Positions 44,020-54,574 of a DNA stretch of 64,000 nucleotides are shown in pieces. Under the pieces are notes generated by a model. The model saw only the letters and a program-made list of their open reading frames with translations. It was not told the DNA's origin and did no database searches. Source of the stretch: Phytophthora hibernalis (taxonomy: Eukaryota > Oomycota > Peronosporomycetes > Peronosporales > Peronosporaceae); assembly GCA_012656075.1 (NCBI GenBank), contig JAAKBF010000070.1:1-64000 (forward strand). Direction: 5' to 3'. The first letter of the stretch is position 1, and every line of letters begins with the position of its first letter. A program made the translations under genes and the position numbers.

Positions 44020-47000
44020 ATGAAACGCGGGCGAGTGGCGGCGACTCGCACGTCGACGCGTCGTGGGCTGCGACGGAAGAACGTGGTCGTGGACGAGGAG
44101 GACGAGGACGAAGGGGAGGACGTGAGTCAGGAGGAGGAAGAAGAAGAAGAGGAAGAGGAGGAGGAAGAGAAAACGCCGCCCAAGAAGTTGACGCGTGCGC
44201 AGGCCAAGAAACAGGAGGAAGAAGCCAAGAAGAACAAGAAGAAGAACAAGAAAGAGGAGGAAGAAGTAGAAGAAGAGGAAGATGAAGAAGAAGAAGAGGA
44301 GGAGGAAGAAGAGGACGAAGAAGAGGCCGACGTTGTTGAGAGACGCAAAGGGACGCGGGGACATGGAGCTCACAAGCCGCAGCTGAGGGGATCGAAGCCC
44401 CCACCCAGGAAAAACAGAGGCGTAAGATCATCGACACGGAGGATGAAGATGAAGAAGAAGAAGAAGAAGAGGAAGAGGAGGAAGAAGAAGAGGCAGAAGG
44501 TGAAGACGATGACGATGACGAAGAAGAGGAGGATGAAGAGGACGAAGAAGAGGAGGAGCTCAAGCCTCGCACTAGGAAGATGCAGACGAGGAAAGAAGAG
44601 ACCAAAACGACACCCAGAGGCAAGACGAGGGCCAAGAGAGCTGCGGCTTCCGACACTAAACGCAACGCGCCTGCGGAGAAGAAGACGAAGAAGCTGAGGC
44701 AGACCCAGAAGACGATCGAAGAGACTGCGAGTGAGGACGAGGAAGAGGAAGAAGAGGAGGAAAAAGAGCAGGAGGTAAAGACCGAGAGTGAGGAGGAGGA
44801 GAAGGAAGCGAGTGCGCCACCCTCTACAGCCACCACACCGTCGTCGTCGCCTGCGAAGCGCAAGGGTTTGTCGATTGACACGCTGATGAATGACGCAGAC
44901 GAGGATGATGAACTCGAAGAGCAAGACGACGTCGAAATGACCCCGGCATCTGCGTCAGCGTCAGATGCTGGTACAGATGCGGACGAAGTTCCTAGTCAAC
45001 ATTTTCGCGAAACACTCAGTGGAGCCACTTCCGATCCAAAGCTGATGGAGGTATGTATATGCCAGCAGCGCGGTCAATTTATATTGATCTTCTTCCATAT
45101 TAATTAAATCCGTGTGTGATTCAGGTTCTGACGGAAGCGTGCGGCCGCCTTATCCGAGAGAGCAAGTCTCCGAGCCGACTTTTTCTGTGAGCTTACTTGG
45201 TGCCGTGAAGGAAAACCCCAAGGTATGTATCCTCAAGCTTCGCGTTGAGTTTGTGTCCTACGAGCTGATTTATCTGCTTGCATATTTCCTAGCGATTCGG
45301 CCAACCTGCTGTACTCAAGTATCTGCTGCGTTTGCTGCGGTCGAAGCACTATATTGGAATGAAAGATCCATCAGACCACGGAAAAAGCCAATCACCGCCA
45401 CTGCGTTGGGACCAGGCCATTTGAGCGGATCTGGATCGACAGAGTATTTCCAGCTCTCACTTCCGGTACTGGTGACAAACCTTTTGGTGCTGGTCATGAA
45501 GGTAAACTTGAAATTGATGAACCTATTTGCGCAACTTATTGTTTCTGACTGAGTCCATTTACCCTTGTGCAGGATACCGATGAATGGCCAGTTGATAGCG
45601 TGAAAGTGTTTCTGGACGATTCACTTTATTCACGAGTCTGGGTTGATCACGAGCTGAGCCAGCTTTTTGTTCAAAATGTGAAGACGGTCCTAGGGACGGA
45701 TGGTAGTGACCAACCGTCTACTCAACCTCTGGTTCGTAGACGTTTTCAGGGCGCTGGCGTGGTACAGGAGATGATGGAACTCATAACGAATCACATTCGA
45801 TCACGTTTGGTGGAGCTGGAGAAAGAAAGACCGGGTACTATGGGGGATCGTCAGGTGCAGGTGGCAATCATGCTGTTCGAAATATGATCATGACGCTCAC
45901 TGATTTTGCCAGCATCCCTCAAGTGCGCTTATTTGGCGCCGAAAATATGGAGGCGTGGCTGCAAAACCCGTCTGTTAAGGGCCCTGCGAAAGATTTACTG
46001 GGCAAAATAGTCTCCTTGTGTAAGTCAACCAGCTCTCAGGATATTGCTACAGTAGACCTGTTGCTGAAGCTGAAGTTGAAGTCCACCATGTTCCAGCTCA
46101 AGGTAGAAGCAATTACCCATCTCGTTTGCAACCATCCAGTGTACTTGAAGCGTGCGCTGTCGATGTTTATCGCGCGAGAGCGACCCAACAATATGTCGAG
46201 GGACGTAGACAACATCAAGATGCTCCAACACATCTTCCGGGCGTCGCGCTCAACGTCCGCTTCTTCAATCCTTGGTAGTCCTGATGATTTGTTTTACCGT
46301 CGGCCTATCGAGCATCAAGGTACTCTTGCCAGTCGAGAACTGGCACGTGTATTCCGGGAAATGGCCAGCGTATCAGAGGTTGCTCCTGTGCTAAAAACTA
46401 TCGTACGCAAGATCCTGAAGCAGCTGACATTCGAGCAGGTTGATATCAAAGCACTATGCGTAGGCATTCTCGACAATGACGGCCACTGGGATGCGTTAAC
46501 TGGAGATGCGCGAGTATTGGACTACATGGGCCTCGTCACTGGTGTTGTCTGGCTGATTTTGCTTATGCGAGGCGCAGCTGTGAAGAGCCTTCAAATTCAG
46601 CAATCAAATGCCTCCAACCGTCAAGGTACAGGCTCTACTGCTCTCGGACCGTCAGGTCTTAAGCATGGTGGAACTCAAGCCATCCCTCGACGTGGATCGA
46701 ACCCACCACTCCCGGTATCCAGAGCTAACAGACTTGGCCCTCCAAAGGGCAAGCCAACACTAGGTAAGCCTTCCTTACTTTCGATAAGCCACAACCCATT
46801 GGGGAACAGTGGTCTCGGTGGTCATGGCCTAAGTGGAAGTAGCAGCGGTAATGTCAGCGGTGTGTCGGCGGAAGGATCGAAAACAGTCAAAATTTCGGTG
46901 TGGGCAAAAGAGGAACTGCAGCAAGCATTAGCGTTTGTTCAACGCGAGGCTATTGTCTGTTGTCGTAACGTGCTCAAGCACTTCGGGCTTAATGGCGACT

Positions 47001-50000
47001 CGCCGTTCGAAAAATGCTGTATGAAGGCATTGTGAAGAAGTTACTTTTTCTCGATATCCCAGCGGATGTGCAGCCAACCGAGCACGACCGAACTTGCTTC
47101 CAGTCGACAAAAGAAGACATACCCGTCCACGAGGACTCGCTAGAACTTCTTACGAGCTTGTACAATTCATGCAAGGCTATTGACCGAGTGGAGGCTCTGC
47201 GGACCCTGGAGACCATCGTCTTCCGTGGTGCTGAGGCACATATGCACCGAGAAATGTTGTGGCGCAACCACGAAGATGACTTGGCAGCGTACGTGCAAAA
47301 CGGAGGTGTACTCGGTATCGAAGTGAAGAACAGCCAGTTCGTCCAAAACTTGCTCAAACTTGCATTGGTTCGTGTACTCATATTTGCTTTCTATCAGGTA
47401 TACAATGCACTAACTTTCTATGACGTTTGCATTGTTCGCACAGTGGCAAAGTGGCGACGAGAAGCAGGAACAAGAGTTTTGCCACTCTAGCCGTTTCTGG
47501 ATATGTTGCTCAATTTTGCTGGTAAGACCATGAGGACTGCATCATTCATTTGTTTACTGCTAACCTCATCTGCTGCGAATGTCGTAGGTTGTTGGATGCT
47601 TCAACCCAAATACTGTGGGCACTTTCTTGTGGGAGGAATTTCCGACGTTGCGGGATTGATGCAGATGGTCATCACTGGTCGATACACGTTCCCGGCTATT
47701 GGTGCATCAGATCTGTTGTTGCTCGGGAAGCACAGTACTGCGTTCCCAGACTTAATGCAGGGCAATCTGCAGCTACGGGATTATGAGCAACAACTACTTC
47801 AGCTCAACCAAGCTGACCCATCGGTCGCTGGTGATCCTCTGATGCTTTTTGATGCCAGTGGCCTGGCACGTCAACCGCCCCCTGCAATTTTAGAGCATCT
47901 GCGTACGCTAGACCACAAGTTCAAGCTCGGAATGCGTCTTCGACAAAGCAGAACGAAGGACTTTCTTATGGAGATGGTTGCTGGAAAGGATGACAAAAGT
48001 GCAGTTCAAAATGCTAATCCGGCGGGGTTGCAGCTAACAGCGCGTGGTGGATTGCGGACATCGTCTGTGAGGATTTCGACACTGTTCAGTATCTGCCGTA
48101 TGGGTGCTTATGCCAGTTGCTCCTTCTCGCTCTGCGCCCCAGCAACTCAAGTACAATGCGGACTCGCAAGGACAAGTGCCACTAAACCAACCTGCTCTGA
48201 CTCAGATCATCCCGCGCTTGCTCAGCAAGCTACGAGAGTATCTTGCCGATGGGAACGATGCCTCTGGCGTGGCGTCGAATGTGGTACTCTACTACTTGGA
48301 CTGCTTATCCTCATCCGAACTGCCTACGCGACGAGTTGCTGCTCATATTCTTTACTTGCTGACTGCACCTCACAGCGTTGACGAGTTGGCAGATGAAATC
48401 CGTCGAATTGTTGTGTCTTCTGGTACAGAAGGCACCTTGAGTTTCTTGTGGCTTCGCGAGCTGGCGAAGCTTCCATGCTACAGTGAAATCCGTAGCAAAA
48501 TCTTCCACTCTCTAGAAAACCTGTTGGAATTGGAGGCATCAATTCCGTCTCTCCGTATGTGTGTGAAAGCACTGCATGACTTTTCGAATGATGTTCATGA
48601 TGGCACGACTAACAGTACCGAACCGGGCGACATCAAGAAGGATAGCGATAGCAGCCATCCGAAAAAATCAGCCATCGAGCAATCTTTACAATTGGCGGGC
48701 GCGTATGGAAAATTACTCGCTGGACGTGATTTAGTTTCATCGCTGCTGTTGAAGGACCACGAAATTTTCGGAATTACTGTGGAGGTAATTTGGCGCGCGA
48801 TTGAGTCACAACTAGAAATTGCTGCGCAGCTCAAGGCAAGTTCAGGAATTAGTTTTTCTGACTGCAAAGTGTTTTACGTGACCGACGGATCCAGCAATGT
48901 CCGTGAAATCAAGTTACCTCTCCCGATCATTCACGGTGCCATCCAAGTGCTTTGCTCACCGCATGCACACAAGGACCCATCCGCAACGGCTTCAGTAGGC
49001 AGCAAGCGAGCTGGTACTTGTTTAGCAAAGCTAATGCAGAGCTTGTTTCCGAAAACGACGTCAAATGCAGCCATTTTATCAAGTACGGGTCTTATTGCCA
49101 CGAAAGACCCACGCCTGTATCCAGACCATTTGCTGACCAAGCTCGCGTCCGCAACTTCTCCTACAACTTCCCATATTTGCGCTTCTGCTGTTCGAGCCAT
49201 GTCGAACGAGTCGTTGTGGAATCTTCTAGGGCAATCGGCTCTGAGTGAGCAGTGTCTCGAGACGGCCCTGCGCATAACTCTTGAAACACTTCAGAAGAGT
49301 GAAAATAAAGCTGTCGCTAGCTTGCTTGAGGTAACAAAGACCGCGGATGCCTCGGCCGCAGCAAATACCGTTCTAATGCAACTGAGTGCTTATGACTCGG
49401 GAGCCTCGAACATCTCGTCGGCTGTACAGGAGAAATTCGAACGCCTACGCGAATGGCTTAAACAGCGAAGCTCATCTGGATCGAGCAGCCAAGTGGTTAC
49501 TGATGAAGATGATGAAGAAGCACTTCTACTATCAGAAGGCTTCACTACGTTTAAGATCCAGGCATCAAAGCCGAACAGCGCATCGCCTTTTACACGGAAC
49601 CGATGGCTGAGGTGGGCAAAATGCCTATGTTGTCTAGGGCAATCGAAAGCACTAAAACTGATTTGGCGACTTTCAAGGACAACTACTGCAGCTCGACACA
49701 TTGGTCGGATGAAAGTGCGCCATTGCTGAATGATTTAGAAAAGAACTCAAAAACTCAAGCATGGGTGCGTTACCAGACATTATCGCCCCTGAAGACTTTG
49801 TTCTCGCTGCGAGTCAAGTGGTTCAACGCTCGTGTCCAAAGAGCGAGGGTCCTGCCACGCACTCCCCAGCTGATTTGTGGACGCTGCATGTGTCGCTGCT
49901 GCACTTTGCACGATCTTCTTGCAACTCTGTCCGTGCGGCAGCTCAGCTGGCCAAAGCGCTGCTTCAAGTTATCGGTCACTTACCGAGCTGCCCAAGTTCT

Positions 50001-51832
50001 GTCCATCGCCAGGAATGCTTTGGATTTGTTCGACGCGCACTAGACAACCTCGGCGACGGCTTTGCTGGCTCCTACTCGGCATCGGTTAGCTTCCTTCGGC
50101 ATCTAGGCCAAGCATCGACTGCTGAAGGTCTTTTCACATGCTTGATGACTCAACGGTAGCTTTGGATGTCTTTGCTGTGCTGCAACTGGTAGTTCAGTTC
50201 ATTGACCTTACCGTTCAGCGATGGAAAGGTCAGGGTGTGTCACTTCGCTTGGATGGTATGGCACTACACAGTCTGGTGGTGCTCGTTAAGGAAGTAGAAG
50301 TACTTCAGCGCCTCCAAGATCAACCGTTGAGACCCTCCAAAAACTTTTGTGCCGCAGACCTCTTGACAAGTCTCACACAGGACCAAACTGACGACAGCAC
50401 GATGCTCAACATCCTCGAGCCCATCGTGACCGCGGACCCGCACCTTGGCAACCTTGGTAATGTTGTTGCGATTCATGGAGACGTCAAGCGAGATCTCATT
50501 GGGGTATGCACGTGTCTTGTTTCTTGCTATTGCTCGTTCATGACTAATAGTCGTATCTTGTTGCAGGCCTTGTATTTCCAGAGTCCCAAGGTTGTGGCTG
50601 GTCTTCTCGATGTGCTGTATCCTGGCTGGGAGTCGCTTGTAAACTTTGATGCCAGCGCTGAGCAGCGCGAGCTAGTCATTCGTGACCGCCGATTGTTGTC
50701 GCGGGTCGATGATATTTTGCGTGACCTGACGCGCGATGGGAGCGAAGTTATGGAGCGATTCCGGGAGTTGACCCGATGCCACCCAATGCTGGTACTGTCA
50801 CGTTTCCCTCGGCATCTCATGCAGCACTTCGGCACTGTCTCGCTGTCCCAGCTTTACCTCAACACAACCTTCTTCCAAAACGTACGTTCATCTACCTGTA
50901 GCTCTCTCACTGTGGCTAACACTAGCTCTTTGTTGCATTAGATTCTGAGCGCGATGCAGATCCTTCGACCACACATGCGCCACCAGCAAAGCGTGCTGGA
51001 GCCGTTTTGCCAGTTCTTGTTTGAGCTTCTGCGCGTGATCGCCGACCACCACGCGGTGGAGTTCCAGCAGCTCGTTTGTCACTCGTGGGAGATCTTCTAT
51101 GACGCGCTGGAGGCGGACTTTGACCTCGCAAGCGAGCTCATTTTCTCGGCGCCGCGGGTTGTCTTGCTGGAAAGCATCGTGGGTATGTATGAGTCGCAGC
51201 CGGAGACCGTGGCGTTCGGTCAAGTCATGGCACAACGACACAGCGAATGGGCGTTGCATGCAGCGCTCGACTTCATTCGGACTGGGCGGAATAAGCCACA
51301 CTCAGCCGTGAGTCAGCAGCAGCAGATCGAGCAGTTGCTCACGCGCATTGAAAGTCAAGGGCCAGGCAGCAAACCGTTCACAGAGCGACCCGATATGACT
51401 GTCTTCACTCAGGGACTGCAGGCAATCGACGCGTTGTGTGTCAAAACGGACCAAGGAGCCGCAATTGTGGCGCTTTTGCGACGTTGTGCAGCACCGGTGG
51501 CCTCGCTGCTGGTGACGGGGACGGTGACGAAAGCTGTCATGGCGACGCTGTGCCAAACGGTGCTGACGCTCATGAAGTTTGACTCGCTGTGTGTTGATGA
51601 GGTCATGCGCCAGTACGTGCAGTGTCTGCGTGCTGTCCGGCCAGGACTGAAGGAGGTGGCAGTGAACACAGTTCTGGAATTTCTCGTCTTCGCAGATGCG
51701 AGGCAACGGAGACAGATTTTGCAGCAGCTCTTTGACGACCCGAGCGAAATCGCCAAGACAAAACTCGGATTGTACTTGAAGAGCGCTGCGTTCCGGACAA
51801 CACTGCTGGTCGCATCTAAATCGACCGCGTAG
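44020..51832 (+). CDS. INTS1: Integrator complex subunit 1-like, acidic extension
   Basis: This large split gene encodes the Integrator scaffold subunit that binds RNA polymerase II and supports snRNA 3' processing and transcription attenuation. Introns: 45051-45124, 45223-45292, 45502-45572, 47398-47443, 47522-47587, 50504-50566 and 50882-50941. Exon 1 is an acidic Lys/Glu-rich extension (about 345 residues). The INTS1 RPB2-binding region follows: VLVMKDTDEWPVDSVKVFLDD with SRVWVDHELSQLFVQNV, then NMEAWLQNPSVKGPAKDLL. Later, VVGCFNPNTVGTFLWEEFPT matches the conserved middle of INTS1. Helical-repeat text continues to VASKSTA at 51832. Frame changes occur near 44400, 45180, 45421, 45842, 47010, 47645, 48100, 49610 and 49765; several sit in homopolymers. 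About 2,500 residues overall. Confidence 0.8.
44085..44545. repeat. Purine-rich GAA/GAG microsatellite tracts
   Basis: Nearly unbroken A/G runs on the plus strand (about 44127-44170, 44210-44330, 44435-44545) encode Glu/Lys stretches of the INTS1 extension. A frame break near 44400 lies between tracts. Such tracts are slippage-prone, so their true lengths are uncertain. Confidence 0.8.
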
Positions 51833-51992
51833 TTCAAATATTATCCGTACGTATCGAGCAAACAAACAGGGTGAAAAACTCTTGATTCTCTTCTTCGCTT
51901 TCTTCTTCCGTACTTCGCGCAATAGACACCACATGCATCTACAAGTCTCATCGTCAGCTTCATCTGTGCCTTCACTCTCATCCTTTGGAAAT

Positions 51993-54423
51993 TCAAGCGG
52001 ACGTCAAATACGCCGCTGCCATATTGATGACTGCAGCGACATCGTCCACGTGCGCTTGAATGACAATGTTGTCGTCCTCAAACACGATGCAGTCCGAGAT
52101 ACCAGGGAACGCAGTTCCCTTGTAGCCCTCGTAAAATCCAGGCCCAAAGATCATGTGCTTAAACCACGGACGGTGCGGCAGACCTGCATCTGAGAGCAGG
52201 TAGCGCTCCAGAGTCACCAGTTTTTCATTCCAGAAGCGGCGCTCCGCCTCACTTTTGTGGCTTTTTTTCTTCTTATGACTCTTCTCGGAAATGTCAGCCA
52301 CGCGCGCTTGGAAGACTTCAGCGTTGCTGCTGAACTTTTCAATCGCTTCATGCAGAAATGAATAGTTGACGCTGATCCCCATAGCCACCGTGATCTTCTC
52401 GTAACCAGCCAGGTCCTCCTGCATCACGAGCCCGTAGGTGGAGAAGTCAAATGGCACGATGGCGTTGTCCACCAGACGCAGCGTGATCAGGCCCCACCAC
52501 TTCGCCATCGTAGTGTGCGTAGCATAGTGCGGGTCGCCCACAGTTTCCACGTACGGGATACTGTCCATGGTGCTGTGGTATGTGCCGTACGTTGCACTGC
52601 CAACGGTGTAGCCCAAGTTTGCCGAGATGATACCCAGATGCTGGTAGAAAGCCGTAAAATCTGTGCCGGAACCGAGGAACTGGATCAGGTGGTCCGGAGC
52701 TAGAGTGCCGTCATCAGCATTAGCAGCCAGAGCGGATCGTCGAATAGCAGTTTGGCTTACCCATTGCTCATACAAGCTCTCCGAGATATCCACACCGTGG
52801 AATGGGTTGCCAGGGATAAGCTGAGCCGTTTCTTGCAAGAATTTTGCGATAGAAGGGGTCCCACCAGTGCTCACCAAGGGGCCTACGATGTTGTCCACGT
52901 TGACGTACGCTACAGCCTGCTTCTTGAGCAACTCGGCGTTGTCCTCCGCAAACTCCGTGCTGCCCAGCAAACCCAATTCTTCGCCATCCCATGAGGCAAT
53001 AACAAGCGTACGGCGAGGCTTCCAGCCATGCTTCAGCAGGTCACCCAGCCCGCGAGCAATCTCCAGCATGACAGCTGAACCACTGGACGGGTCTACTGCG
53101 CCGCACACCCAAGCATCGCGGTGGTTTCCAATCAGCACCATCTGATCAGGCTCCTCCGTACCTTCAATGGTTCCAATGACATCCCAGATTGGCCCGATGC
53201 TGTTATCCATCGCGACGTCCAAATTCAGGACGGTTGCTTCGTCATCGCCAACGAAGTAGCCGCCGTTGGCGAGGTTAAGAGCCCCTGCCAAGCATCAGGG
53301 GCCTCCTTACCACTCAACAATTCGAGAATGTAACGAGCTTGACCGTAGGAAAGCGGCAGCGCAGGGATATGCGGGATGGTCTTGCACTCTTCCACACTCA
53401 GGTATGGCTCACCAGGCAGCGACGGAAAGCCTGGGGTGAGGGGTCGCCACCGGAGATGGAGTTGTACTGCACCGATCCACGCTGGAACGATCCTTTCGGA
53501 CGCCACGGACCTTCCGGGTAGACTGGTCCTTGCACGAAGCCATCGTCCAACGGGTCCGAGTAGATGAGAACTCCAGCCATGCCGTGCTGCTCCGCCAGCA
53601 TCACCTTGAGTCCTCGGAAGTTGCCTCCATAGCGCACCAGAGCGATCTTGCCTTCCAGTGTTACGTTGTTGTCCTTGAGCCACTGAAAGTCCGACGGCCG
53701 CGCATAGTTCACATACACCACCGAGGCTGTGACATTGCCTGAAGCCGAGTATCCCAGGAATGGGGGTAGCGCATCTTCATTGCTGGTGCACGAATCTCCC
53801 GGAACACTTTCCTCTGTCAAGTTGAGCTCCCTCACTCTTTCAGAGGGTGACAGGATGCTCAAGTGGCGGTGGATGGGCAGCGACAGCAACGGATAATACT
53901 CCACAATCTCAGCCTTAAGACCGAACGACTCGAATTGCTCGGCTGTAAACAGCGCCGTCCTGTAGTCCTGGTGACTTCCTGCCGGGTGGGGGACACTGGC
54001 ATAAGCTCCGTGGTATTTGCGGATCTCTGTCGTGTCCACAGCATCCAAGAACTTGCTCTCCAGCTTGGAGAGACCTTCACTCTCTTTCTTCTTGTGCTTG
54101 TGGCTGAGCGTCGTCTCCTGCTGTTTCTGCTGCTCTTCCGGAGTCGTCCAAGGGCCCTCCGTACTCCTCTCATGTTGATCTACCCCATCATCCGGTTTGT
54201 AGTGACTCTGCAGCAGCATGTAACTTGCCACGAGCAGTAGCACCATCGCAACACCCAATGAGCGCCACAATTTGCTCGACACGCGCGGTCTCTCGCCGAT
54301 ATCGGGCACCACGCGGCCATGGAAAGTGCCGTACGCCTCTGCCGTGTTCTCCAGCGGTTCGTGATCCTCATACGCGCCTCTAGACGGCGCAGGACTCGCC
54401 ACAGGAGTCGATAAAGCCATCAT
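51993..54423 (-). CDS. M28B membrane peptidase P7, two frame breaks
   Basis: The seventh and last copy has its first in-frame ATG at 54423 (MMALSTPVASPAPSRG). The cytosolic leader is the longest, with AEAYGTF, then a helix (LWRSLGVAMVLLLVASYMLL) and a distinct Lys/Gln/His-rich stalk (EEQQKQQETTLSHKHKKKES). Core motifs: GNHRDAWVCGAVDPSSG, SWDGEELGLLGSTEFAEDN, YVNVDNIVGPL and YGTYHSTMDS. A second Lys-rich insert (SEKSHKKKKSHKSEAERR) sits in the dimerisation domain, absent from the other copies. The frame changes near 53440 and 53285, both beside conserved blocks. About 805 residues. It converges on INTS1 (160 bases) and diverges from RABL6 (151 bases). Confidence 0.88.
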
Positions 54424-54574
54424 CTTGCTCTCTCCACGACCTTTTGAAGACTGATACACTCATCTAAAGTCACACCAGACCATCACTCTTGACGTCACTC
54501 AACCGAACTCCCTCTATAGTGACAACCATTCCGCATCCAAACCATTCCGCACTCGAAAGTGCAACCACGCAATA
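54424..54574. promoter_or_regulatory. Compact divergent promoter, P7 and RABL6
   Basis: Only 151 bases separate the two start codons, so both genes must share or overlap promoter elements. I see no clear CCAAT or TATA pair in it. Confidence 0.4.

Noticed and set aside
43907..44881. Long minus-strand poly-serine open frame
   Set aside because: It is the antisense shadow of the GAA/GAG-rich INTS1 exon 1; no signal peptide or family resemblance.
23774..54423. Calling P2-P7 pseudogenes because of frameshifts
   Set aside because: Breaks are few, often in homopolymers, and every metal ligand is kept; housekeeping genes show the same pattern.
23774..54423. Naming the array genes transferrin receptors
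   Set aside because: True transferrin receptors have lost the zinc site; these retain it, so peptidase is the better call.
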